In this document: positions 45,997 to 54,800 of the stretch, in pieces
Numbering within the stretch: the stretch's first letter is position 1
How the letters are laid out: each line of letters begins with the position of its first letter
Assembly (NCBI RefSeq): GCF_015207755.1
Contig: NZ_JADEWH010000003.1
Span: forward strand, 310,001 to 374,000
DNA from: Nodularia sp. LEGE 06071
GTDB taxonomy: Bacteria > Cyanobacteriota > Cyanobacteriia > Cyanobacteriales > Nostocaceae
Direction of reading: 5' to 3'
Length of the DNA: 64,000 nucleotides
Position numbers and translations under genes: made by a program
Notes under the pieces: model-generated
What the model saw: the letters and a program-made list of their open reading frames with translations, nothing else
Database searches by the model: none
Told to the model about the DNA's origin: nothing

Positions 45997-46209
45997 TCTG
46001 CAACATCAAAATTCTATAATTCGATGCATCTATCTAATGATAGATTTAAAATTAAAAAATTATCTTAATTGATTTAGGATTATTTCCATTTAATTTATCT
46101 GAGCTTTTTATTTTAAATAATAAATTAATGAAATGCTTATCTGAGCTTTTAACGGTTTTTTTATGATATCTTTATAAAGAATCCAGACATATTTTCAACG
46201 GTAACAAGC

Positions 46210-46515
46210 ATGGTTATTAAAGACTTAGAATATTGCGAAATAACAGCACATGAAGACAATATTATTGGGGGGATAGAGACTACTACCGATATTCAATCAT
46301 ATCTGGCATCAGGATATGCTGAGATAACGGCTTCAGCAGCCGCAGTTGGAGACAACTCTAACACCTTTACCAACACTAGTAGTATTGTAGATGATAGTGG
46401 TTGGGTGAGGATTAGTAAGGTTGAGGGAATAGCGTTAGCTACGGCTAGAGATAGTATAAATTCCTCCACGTCGTACAAAAAAGAAATTGTAATTTTAATC
46501 ACCAATAAATACTAA
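46210..46515 (+). CDS. Putative double-glycine-leader secreted peptide, precursor 1
   Basis: This 101-residue precursor begins MVIKDLEYCEITAHEDNIIG and has Gly-Gly at residues 20-21, matching the leader form of the two precursors at 47460 and 48532. The predicted core (80 residues, from IETTTDIQSYLAS) is rich in Ser, Thr and Ala, with no membrane segment. It is the only precursor on the plus strand and is the most divergent. The C39 peptidase of the exporter at 51836-54940 is the likely processing enzyme. Function unknown. Confidence 0.7.
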   Translation: MVIKDLEYCEITAHEDNIIGGIETTTDIQSYLASGYAEITASAAAVGDNSNTFTNTSSIVDDSGWVRISKVEGIALATARDSINSSTSYKKEIVILITNKY

Positions 46516-46620
46516 GATATCTGTTTGAATTTGTGATTTTTCAGCTTTAAACTCAAATTTCCTGTTTTACCACCAAAGTCCCATCGTATAGTTTTCTTAT
46601 TTCAATATTTGCAATTTTTT

Positions 46621-46655
46621 GTAATACCCTAATCTTGATAAGAGTAGGGTATTAC
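46621..46655. repeat. Perfect inverted repeat, possible terminator of precursor 1
   Basis: The arms GTAATACCCTA (46621-46631) and TAGGGTATTAC (46645-46655) are complementary, with a 13-base loop. It lies about 105 bases after the precursor 1 stop. No clean U-run follows, so termination is uncertain. Confidence 0.5.
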
Positions 46656-46733
46656 TTATAGCATTATGACTTGATGAGGCACTGTAAACATCATTGCTAT
46701 TCAGGAATAAGGACTAATAACCAAGGGTTTAAA

Positions 46734-46794
46734 ATCCCACACCTATGAAAACATCGCTGTCAATCGTTTTCATAGGCATGGGATGAGTGAAAAT
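46734..46794. repeat. Long imperfect hairpin
   Basis: The arms ATCCCACACCTATGAAAAC and GTTTTCATAGGCATGGGAT pair with two mismatches around a loop of about 20 bases. No gene lies on it. It could be an element end or a structured RNA. Confidence 0.55.
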
Positions 46795-47389
46795 TTTATA
46801 GTTTTCTACAACTTTATTTGGTTCACATAACTAATATAGCTTTAGGAAATATCGAAATCAATCATATTCTAGTTAAAATATAAAAATCTAATTTGATTGT
46901 TACTGAAATGCTGTGATTAATCTCACTTTTCTCATTGCCATATTCCGAAGCTATACTTTTCGCTTCAGCAATAATCTTGCTATCAGATGAAGCTATACCT
47001 TGGCTAAAACTGGATAACGAGGCACAATTTTAGCATCTACTCTTATTCATTAGGTAAATATAGAAATCCGGTTTGATTTATAAAAAAATTAAGTATTGTA
47101 GGGTGCGTTAGGATGAAGTCCGTAACGCACCATTATTAAGGCTTTAGTGCCGTACTCTCCCCGCTAACACACCCTACGTGTCTGTTCAAAAATCAAATAT
47201 GAGTCCTATAGTAGTTACATCCAGTCGAAATATTATTGTCACGAGCTTATGCAGGTATTTATAATTTTTCTACATTTATCTTACATAATTTATTGTCTTA
47301 GCTCAATCTGAAATATTAAATATGGTTCAGCTTACTTGCTTTGCCAAGAACTTTTTAAAGTCTTCAGCAACTACGTTTTCAGATTCAGA

Positions 47390-47432
47390 GATAGAGATAG
47401 AGAGCGACTAAAAGCCACGATCTATCTCTATC
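47390..47432 (-). terminator. Putative terminator of precursor 2
   Basis: The arms GATAGAGATAGA (47390-47401) and TCTATCTCTATC (47421-47432) form a perfect 12-bp stem with a 19-base loop, beginning 28 bases after the precursor 2 stop on the minus strand. The U-tract is weak. Confidence 0.5.
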
Positions 47433-47459
47433 ATCATCTTAATCTATTAACTTATTGTC

Positions 47460-47753
47460 TTATTTGACAGCAGCAGCTGTTGAACGGGAAGCAGCATCAG
47501 ATGAAACACCTTCGTATACTTCTGCAAAGGTGATAGTTTCAGCATCAGTGTTTTTACCGTATGCTTGAGCTATTGCCTGAGCGTCAGCAAAGTTGCCGTA
47601 AACGTCAACCTTTATATCAACTTTCTTGAAGATGTCAACATTTACTTTGCTATCGATTTTTTCATCTTTCTTGTTATCGATCTTGAAACCGCCACCACCA
47701 ACAATAGCAGAACCCTCAACAGCTTCTAAAATGTTTAGATCAGAAATAATCAT
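47460..47753 (-). CDS. Putative double-glycine-leader secreted peptide, precursor 2
   Basis: This is a 97-residue precursor. The first 19-20 residues (MIISDLNILEAVEGSAIVGG) share MIISDLNILE and the Gly-Gly end with precursor 3, while the cores are unrelated. The core is first Lys/Asp-rich (IDNKKDEKIDSKVNVDIFKK) and then Ala/Thr-rich towards the C-terminus, with no cysteine, so no lanthionine or disulfide ring is expected. Cleavage after Gly-Gly by the C39 exporter is inferred from the leader. Confidence 0.75.
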   Translation of the reverse strand: MIISDLNILEAVEGSAIVGGGGFKIDNKKDEKIDSKVNVDIFKKVDIKVDVYGNFADAQAIAQAYGKNTDAETITFAEVYEGVSSDAASRSTAAAVK

Positions 47754-47817
47754 GAGTTATTCTTGGTAATTTTCTAGTTGGTTATAGGAATTGTTTTGTA
47801 ACCAATTTGCTCTGATT

Positions 47818-47866
47818 GGTTATGTTTCTAACATATTTGATTACCCTAAGAAAGTAACTAGGTTAT
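47818..47866 (-). promoter_or_regulatory. Shared upstream block of precursor 2
   Basis: The stretch GGTTATGTTTCTAACATATT, GATTACC and AAAGTAACTAG resembles GGCTATGTTCTTAATATAAA, CGATTAACTAGG and AAAGTCAA upstream of precursor 3 (48849-48890), at similar distances from the two starts. A common promoter or operator is likely, but I cannot assign a factor. Confidence 0.35.
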
Positions 47867-47902
47867 TTTTCGTTTTTTCCGAAAAATAATTCATGTACTT
47901 AG

Positions 47903-48126
47903 ATTCATCCACTCAATCTGTAGCTTTAACCAACCAGGGAATAATTCTGTAATGATTTTTTGGATTAATGACTCATCTAAGGGAGGTTGACTAATTTATT
48001 CACCCAAATTAAAGATACTTTTTTTGGAGCCACAATTAGCTTGAGAATCTGCGGCGGAGTTCCAGTAAATATAACAACCGCAATTTCTGGGGTAAAATCT
48101 TTGCGGTGTCGTGGTCCCTGATATCT
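47903..48126 (-). pseudogene. Degraded copy of the ppiC-like gene
   Basis: This stretch aligns almost base for base with 49290-49513 inside the intact foldase gene, for example GAATAATTCTGTAAT, CTTGAGAATCTGCG and AAATCTTTGCGGTGTCG. It covers only a 3'-half piece and lacks a start and the rest of the gene. It lies between precursors 2 and 3, so a precursor-foldase block was once duplicated here and then decayed. Confidence 0.8.
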
Positions 48127-48531
48127 GATCCGGTAAAATCTGAATATTTAAACAATTATTCTCTTATGTAACCATCTTGAAACTGGCTTTAATATGTTAA
48201 TTCACTTATTTATAGATATTTTTTTTATAAAAATATAACAACTTTTTATGAATGATTCAAACAAGCTTATACAATCAAAGTCTTTCAATGGAAATAAATT
48301 AAAAAATATCGTTGAAATGGTTTAAAAGCATTCCAACGATACGATTACTACCTGATTACAATATAAGTTGGACAGCTGTTGGTCTCAACTATAGAATAAT
48401 TACAGGCAAAGATTAATTTGAGAAGTCAGACAAAACCCAGCTAAAAAATGGTTTTATTTATTCTCAAATTGGACACCACCTTCAACTTCTTAATAGATTC
48501 TTGAGATAATCTAATTATCGATTGAATCTAC
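48127..48531. other. Intergenic region between the ppiC relic and precursor 3
   Basis: This AT-rich stretch has no credible gene. An imperfect hairpin with arms ATCGTTG (48308-48314) and CAACGAT (48334-48340) is the only clear structure; it could lie in the 3' region of the precursor 3 transcript. Confidence 0.45.
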
Positions 48532-48798
48532 TTATTCAAAGCTAATTGTTGGGGTGACTATAACTTTAACATCAGTGTCTTGCTTGATTGTTAAGCCGTT
48601 GTCATACTTGTCATACTTGTCATACTTGTCATACTTGTCATACTTGTCATACTTGTCATACTTGTCATACTTGTCCTTTTTCTCCTTTTTGTCATACTTG
48701 TCATATTTGTCATCACATTTATAACTAGTTAACCAACAACCGCCAATAACATTTTCAGCTGTAACAGTTTCTAAGATGTTTAAATCAGAAATAATCAT
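48532..48798 (-). CDS. Putative double-glycine-leader secreted peptide with Asp-Lys-Tyr repeat core, precursor 3
   Basis: This 88-residue precursor has the leader MIISDLNILETVTAENVIGG, nearly the same as in precursor 2. The core starts CWLTSYKC and is then almost wholly (Asp-Lys-Tyr)n, interrupted once by KKEKKD, and ends in a hydrophobic tail (VKVIVTPTISFE). The second array comes from eight near-perfect copies of a nine-base unit. AGGAGA upstream is a good ribosome binding site. The two cysteines sit just after the cleavage site. Tyr-rich repeats could be cross-linked, adhesive or metal-binding; this is a guess. Confidence 0.75.
   Translation of the reverse strand: MIISDLNILETVTAENVIGGCWLTSYKCDDKYDKYDKKEKKDKYDKYDKYDKYDKYDKYDKYDKYDNGLTIKQDTDVKVIVTPTISFE
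48600..48675. repeat. Nine-base tandem repeat inside precursor 3
   Basis: Eight tandem copies of GTCATACTT (coding strand AAGTATGAC) encode Lys-Tyr-Asp triplets. Identical units make slippage and copy-number change likely. Confidence 0.9.
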
Positions 48799-49160
48799 TG
48801 AGTTTCTCCTGGGAAATTTAGGTTTTTTCTAGCCGATTTCTTTTGTTTGGCTATGTTCTTAATATAAACGATTAACTAGGAAAGTCAATATCTCATGCAA
48901 TGCTTTTTTATCAAAAACATGAATATCAATATATAGATAAATTTCCTAGATTTTTCTTAGAATTAAACCTGTTAACGCAAAAATTAGGCAACAGATTCTA
49001 TTGCCTAAAGACAGATTTAGTAAATTAAATTTAATCCAATTTACAATAGGTTATAAACACTATTTATGAGCATGGCTATATTTATTAGCCATAAATATTT
49101 GCCAATAAATTATCGCCATCTAATTGGATAGCTAATTACAGACAATTTAGACAAACATAG
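48799..49160. other. Leader of precursor 3 and AT-rich spacer
   Basis: This stretch includes the precursor 3 promoter region (shared block at about 48849-48890) and an AT-rich spacer up to a hairpin at 49161. No coding frame is credible. Confidence 0.45.
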
Positions 49161-49181
49161 AAGAGAGGATTATCCTCTCTT
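49161..49181 (-). terminator. Putative terminator of the secretion operon
   Basis: The arms AAGAGAGGA (49161-49169) and TCCTCTCTT (49173-49181) form a perfect 9-bp stem with the loop TTA. It lies about 45 bases after the stop of the last gene (ppiC-like), with a moderately U-rich run on the minus strand. Confidence 0.65.
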
Positions 49182-49226
49182 ATTACCATTGATGAACCAA
49201 CTATTTGCGGTTTAACTAGCTATAAA

Positions 49227-50006
49227 TTAAGACTGCTTCAGTAATTCTTTCTCTGGCTGTAAGGTATCTGAATCTAGCTGAGTAATGATTTCCATACATT
49301 CGATTTGTTGCTTTAACCAATCGGTGAATAATTCTGTAATAATTTTTTCGCGTAACGATTCATCTAATTGGGGTTGACTAATTTCTTCTACCCAAATTAA
49401 ATACACTCCTTTTGAAGTTGCAATTGGCTTGAGAATCTGCGGGGGAGTTGCAGCAAATACAGCAGCGGCAATTTCTGGGCGAAAATCTTTGCGGTGTCGC
49501 CGTCCCTGATATCCATAAGTACTGCGAAGCTCTGGTTCAGGGATATATAGGCGAGCAATTTCGGGAAAACTGATTTCTCCTTCTTCCATCGCATAAAACA
49601 TTTCTAAAGCCAAGTCTTTATCATCAAAAATGATTTCATAGGTGATGGCGGCGACATAATCTAGTTGGTGTTGATAAAAGAACCGTTCGACTTCGGAGTT
49701 AAATAGAGAATTTGCTAACTTCTTGGACAGGATTTTGTTGTGGACTGATTCTTCAAACTCATTCACAGAAAGATAGTTTTTTTCTAGCCATATCAATGTA
49801 TCTTGAGCTTTGACAAGCTTCTTGGCTAAACGTAATTGATCTCCTTCTTCCTGTATTTCTTCTGGTGTCACAGTGATTCCTGAGCGTTCGGCTACTTCTG
49901 CAACAATCTTTTGCGATGCGATCGCCTCTACAAGACCAGGAACTTGCGATGATAGTTTGAGGCTGTGAATAATGTCCGAACCAGAAATAGTCAGAATTTG
50001 AGACAT
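49227..50006 (-). CDS. SurA/PpiC-like peptidylprolyl isomerase of the peptide secretion operon
   Basis: This 259-residue protein has a helical SurA-like chaperone half (about 1-120) and a parvulin-like PpiC half (about 120-220; FDDKDLALEMFYAMEEGEISF, then KPIATSKGVYLIWVEEI). There is no signal peptide, so it may act in the cytosol on precursors before export. PpiC-type genes are often linked to C39-type exporters in cyanobacteria. It lies 67 bases after the HlyD gene, in the order exporter, adaptor, foldase on the minus strand. Confidence 0.83.
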   Translation of the reverse strand: MSQILTISGSDIIHSLKLSSQVPGLVEAIASQKIVAEVAERSGITVTPEEIQEEGDQLRLAKKLVKAQDTLIWLEKNYLSVNEFEESVHNKILSKKLANSLFNSEVERFFYQHQLDYVAAITYEIIFDDKDLALEMFYAMEEGEISFPEIARLYIPEPELRSTYGYQGRRHRKDFRPEIAAAVFAATPPQILKPIATSKGVYLIWVEEISQPQLDESLREKIITELFTDWLKQQIECMEIITQLDSDTLQPEKELLKQS

Positions 50007-50073
50007 GAGACAATCCCTGTAGTAATCTTGCTATTTTGTGATTGCTCTACAACCAATGACCAATAACTAATGA

Positions 50074-51627
50074 CTAAATCTCTAAACCGTTTTTGTGCAA
50101 TTTTTTGAACGGATCTAAAACAAAATCAATCACGCGTCGCTGACGCAGAATAACTTCAGCATTTGCTGTTTGTCCAGGGGTTAATGGAATACGTTTAGCA
50201 CCATTTTGGATATAGTTCTGTTCTAAAACAATTTCTAACTCATAGGTTTCTATATTTCCTTGGGGTGTTTGATTGATTTTAGAGTCAGGAGAAATCCAAG
50301 CAACTTTGCCTTCTACAATGCCATATTCCTGGAAAGGGAAGGCATCAAACTTGATTTTCACCGGCATTCCCACATTTAAGAAGCCACTATCCTGGATCGG
50401 TATATTAGCTTTGAGTACGATTTCACTATTTTGGGGTGCAATGTCAGCAATCCTCTGACCGACTTGTACCACTTCTCCCGGCTTGGTGACTGGTAACTCA
50501 AAAATAATCCCATCAATAGGCGATCGCACTACTCGTTGCTGCATTTGTAGATTTAAAGATGTGATTGTGCTGTTAGTTTGAGCAATCTCCGATTGTAAAT
50601 TAGCAAGTTGTGTTTCTAGATTCTTGAGTTGTTCTTCATATTTAAGTACAGCCAATTTACCAGATTGCAGTAAGCTTTGATAACTGTTTTTCTCGGCTTG
50701 CATTTGATGTTTGGCTTGCTCAATATCAGATTCCAACTGATTCATTGTGGACTGATAGCGGCTCGTTTCTTCAGCCAAGCGTAATTGTGCTTGTTTGACA
50801 TCAGATTGCGCTCTGGCGTAGAGTCTTTGGCTTTCTTGCTCTTCTTTTTTGAGTTGGTCAACTTGATTTACCGAAACCGCACCATCGTTCACAAGTTGCT
50901 GAAAGCGTTTAACTTGCCGGGAATCTATAGTCAAACGACCTTGAGCCGATTGTTGATCATTTTTAGCAGTTTGAATCTGCTGCCGCACCTGATTGACTAA
51001 TGATTGTCTTTCTAACTTTTGCAGGTTATAACTATTTTGTTTTAACCCCAGGTTTTGCTCTGCCTGGTTGACTTGGGACATTTTTTCTAAAGCTTGAAAT
51101 TGGTTTTGTTGTTTCTGAATACTCAGTGTCAACTGTAGTTGGTTTTTCAGCACATCCAACTGCGTTTCTTGATTTAGCAGTGCCGAGAGTTTAGCTTCGG
51201 CTTGCTGAATTTCCGTTTGCAAAATATCAGAATCAAGTTCCAGCAGCACCTGTCCGAAGGTTACAGTTTGGCCTTCTGTCACCTTCACAGCTTTGACACT
51301 TCCTCCGGTTTGTGAGTCCAATTTTTGGGTTGCACCTTGAGGTTCTATACGTCCTCTGGCGTTACCAGTTTCATCTACTTTCGATAAAGTTGCCCAAGGT
51401 AAAGCCAGAGATGCAAAGCCTAGCAGGACATAAAAGACACCACGAGTCCAGACCTTTGGTAAAGCATCTAGCAGTTCTTCAGTACCGTAATATAAATCTT
51501 GGGTATGACCTTCGGGAATGGTCTGATGAGAGTTAGTAGTTTCTTCGCTAGGTTGAAGATAAATTTGATACTCATCCTGCTCTTTTTTCAGAAGTATAGA
51601 TGAGGAATTGGGAGAGGCATTAGGCAT
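50074..51627 (-). CDS. HlyD-family adaptor of a type 1 peptide secretion system
   Basis: This 517-residue membrane fusion protein has a cytosolic N-terminus of about 60 residues and a single membrane helix near 61-80 (VFYVLLGFASLALPWATL). A lipoyl half-motif follows (VKVTEGQTVTFGQVLLELD, about 113-131), then a very long coiled-coil hairpin (about 135-370), and VRSPIDGIIFELPVTKPGEV on the return strand. It bridges the ABC exporter and a TolC-like outer-membrane channel encoded elsewhere. Confidence 0.9.
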   Translation of the reverse strand: MPNASPNSSSILLKKEQDEYQIYLQPSEETTNSHQTIPEGHTQDLYYGTEELLDALPKVWTRGVFYVLLGFASLALPWATLSKVDETGNARGRIEPQGATQKLDSQTGGSVKAVKVTEGQTVTFGQVLLELDSDILQTEIQQAEAKLSALLNQETQLDVLKNQLQLTLSIQKQQNQFQALEKMSQVNQAEQNLGLKQNSYNLQKLERQSLVNQVRQQIQTAKNDQQSAQGRLTIDSRQVKRFQQLVNDGAVSVNQVDQLKKEEQESQRLYARAQSDVKQAQLRLAEETSRYQSTMNQLESDIEQAKHQMQAEKNSYQSLLQSGKLAVLKYEEQLKNLETQLANLQSEIAQTNSTITSLNLQMQQRVVRSPIDGIIFELPVTKPGEVVQVGQRIADIAPQNSEIVLKANIPIQDSGFLNVGMPVKIKFDAFPFQEYGIVEGKVAWISPDSKINQTPQGNIETYELEIVLEQNYIQNGAKRIPLTPGQTANAEVILRQRRVIDFVLDPFKKLHKNGLEI

Positions 51628-51785
51628 AGTTTTATGGGGAATGGGTTTAAAGAAATGGGGAATTTTGGCGTTGCTGAAACCAAGTATGAATTTAGGTGTA
51701 GAGAAGTTACATGGAAGGTTTCTACAGTGGTTTTGAGATTATCAAAAATCATATTTATACTTCAAATCAGCAACGCCGGAATTTT

Positions 51786-51825
51786 AGATTGCAATCCAAA
51801 ATCTAAAATCTAAAATCCAAAATTG
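51786..51825. repeat. Heptad array (CTAAAAT type)
   Basis: Tandem AAAATCT/AAAATCC units lie between the exporter and adaptor genes, complementary to the array at 5809-5832. Confidence 0.65.
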
Positions 51826-51835
51826 ATTGATTGAA

Positions 51836-54800
51836 TTAAACTACTTGAGCTAGTTGTTGTTGATTGAGATAGTAGTAATGTCCTTGTTTAGCGATTAATT
51901 CGTCATGAGTACCGCTTTCTACTAATACGCCTCGATCTAAAACTAAAATTAGATCAGCATTGCGGACAGTGGAAAGGCGATGGGCAATAATGACGCTGGT
52001 ACGCCCTTGGAGAATTGTTTTGAAGTTGTTCTGAATAATCCTTTCTGATTCCGAGTCTAGGTGACTGGTGGCTTCATCAAATAGTAATAACCGGGGGTTG
52101 CCGAGTAAAGCTCTGGCAATGGCTAGGCGTTGGCGTTGTCCACCAGAAAGCATTCCGCCACTTTCACCAATTTGGGATTCATAACCCATTGGCATTTGCT
52201 GAATAAATTCATCTGCGCCAGCCCATCGTGCGGCTTGTGTAATTTCTTCTAAGGTAGCTTCTGGGTGGGCAATGCCTATGTTTTCTCGAATGGTGCCACC
52301 AAATAGAAAGGTGTCTTGATCAACTACACCGATTTGAGAACGTAGCGATCGCAAGGATATATTATTAACATCAAAGCCGTCAATCAGAACTTTGCCATCT
52401 GTTGGTGGGTATAAACCTAAAATCAACTTGCTCAAAGTTGTTTTTCCTGAACCACTGCGCCCCACTACTGCTACCATTTGATCTGGCTGGATTTCAAAGT
52501 TGATATTTTCCAGCACATTAGTCTCACTTTCGGCATGATAACGAAATGTGACATTTTGAAAGCAAATGCGACCATTGAGTCTATCTAGAGGCTTGCGGGG
52601 TTTGTTTTGCAAGTCTTCTTCTGGTTCGGCTTCTAAAACATCATTAATCCGTTCTGTAGAAATAATAATTTCCTGCAATTCATTCCACAGCATTGATAGC
52701 CGTTGAAACGGACTCAAGACGTTACCCACCAACATATTGAAAGCTACTAATTGCCCCATTGTCAGTTCTCCTTGAATGACTTGCCATGCGCCAAACCACA
52801 TCAAGGAAGCATTGACAAAGGTTTGAATAACGCCACTAATGATTCGCAGGCGATTACCAATCACTTGGGCATGAAAGCCTTTTTTAACTAAATCATTTAG
52901 CAGCTCTTCCCAATGCCAGCGTACTGTCTGTTCAATGGCTAATGAACGCACTGTGCGAATGCCTGATAGAGATTCGATCAGATAACTATTTTCTTTGGCT
53001 CCAGCGTTAAAAATCTCTCTGGAAATACGACGCAAAATATTTGTGCTTGCCAGTGCCAGAATAAAAAATGGCGGCACTGTAAATAGTACGAATAAAGTCA
53101 TGCGCCAGCTATACCAAAACATCATGCTCAGATAGATCACTAATGTCAGCATATCCAGGATGATTGATAAGGTTTCGCCGGTGAGGAAGCGCTGAATTTT
53201 TTGGTTTTCTTGAATCCGAGAGACAATATCTCCGACATAACGCGACTCGAAATAAGCCAGGGGTAAGCGGAAGGTATGTTTAATAAAACCCACAAGTAGG
53301 GAGATGCTGACGCGATTGGCTGTGTGATCCAGCAGATATTGCCGCACTGCATTCATGGCAATGCCGAACAAACCAAAAACGATCATTCCCATACCTACGG
53401 CGTTTAAGGTGGGAATGCTGCCTTGCACCAGGACTCGATCTAGTAATAGCTGGGTAAATACTGGGGTTACTAGTCCAAATATTTGCATCAGCACACTGGC
53501 GACGAAGACTTCTAGTAGTACTGAATAGTGCGGTTTAATTAATTCAAAGAATTTCCAGAAGTTGGCACTCTCATTCTTGGTCTGTTTCAGCAGCTCTGTA
53601 GGTTGCAGTAGTAAGGCATAACCAGTCCAACCGGCATTAAATTGGCTTCTGGTCAGCTTTCGTTGACCGATGGCAGGATCACCGACGATGACGCGCTTTT
53701 TGGTGATTTCATAAACGACAATGAAGTGGTTACCTTCCCAATGTGCGATCGCAGGTAAAGATTGTTCGGCAAACTTATCGAAAGTAGCTTTCACCGGACG
53801 GGTAGCAAAACCGAGGTTTTCTCCTACTGCTGCTAAGGCACGTAGAGATGCACCACTGCGGCTAACGTTGGTCATATCCCGCAAGCGATTTACACTCAAG
53901 TGTTTACCCCAATACTTCCCAACCATCACTAAGCAAGCACAGCCACAGTCTGAAGCACTTTGTTGTGCATAGAAGGGATAGCGTTTGCTCAAACGTTTCC
54001 ACCAATGCCCCATTTGCACTTTCGGACTGGGAAAGTAAGGCAGTGGTTTATTCTGCTGTGCTGGTGATTCTGGTTCTCGCTGGCGAAAGGGTATAACTTG
54101 GGCTATGGGGTATGGGCGTGGTCTTTTGGATGGGGAAGAGTCGCTTCTATTCGTGTTTTTCCATTCCGTCTGATTTCCCGTCTCCGCAGTTGTGTATTGT
54201 TCAGGCTGAGGAACAAAGGCAGCTAAATCCTGGCAGTGTTCCAGTGCTTTTGGCCAGTTGGAACTTTTGAGAATGTAAGCAATTGTTGGTTGTATGGCTT
54301 GCCAATGACCCTGATTCGGTTCAGCAGAGATTTGGGCTGGTGTCAAAGAGTGACCATCGGAATGTAGTAGTTGACCTTTGTACAACAGCCATAATTGGGA
54401 ATCGGGGAATTGAGTATTTACAGAGCCAATCTCTAGGTTGTGTCGCTCAAAGAAGGATAAAGCCTTGAGCATCGCCTGAAATTGGGCGGGGTGTGCCGGA
54501 AATTGTGAGTTTTGGCGACATGAAAGCAGTAAATCCCATAGTTCTGCACGAGAAAACAAGCGATCGCGAATTTGAGGATATTTATCCATCAATCCTTGCA
54601 ATACCTCTTGTCTGAGATACCCAAGTTCTAAATTTGTCGAAGCTCTGGCGGTGTAATCACTAAAGTTTGACTCTGGAAACAAAGTCATTTCACCAAATGA
54701 AGACCACACTGATAGAGTCGTTATTAAGTCATCAGAACTATCTGACAATCTGACTTTACCTGCAAGAATGACGTAGATACCAGCGTTCATTTTTGCGGAT

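Larger units (their letters stand above)
46516..47389. other. Intergenic region with inverted repeats, within the peptide locus
   Basis: This stretch contains an 11-bp perfect inverted repeat at 46621-46655, a longer imperfect hairpin at 46734-46794, and a TAGGGTGCGTTA...TAACGCACC inverted repeat near 47098-47132 of a kind common in cyanobacterial genomes. I see no credible coding frame and no further double-glycine leader. Confidence 0.5.

Noticed and set aside
48600-48675. Tandem repeat considered as a CRISPR array
   Set aside because: The nine-base unit is directly tandem without spacers and encodes Lys-Tyr-Asp; there are no cas genes in the window.
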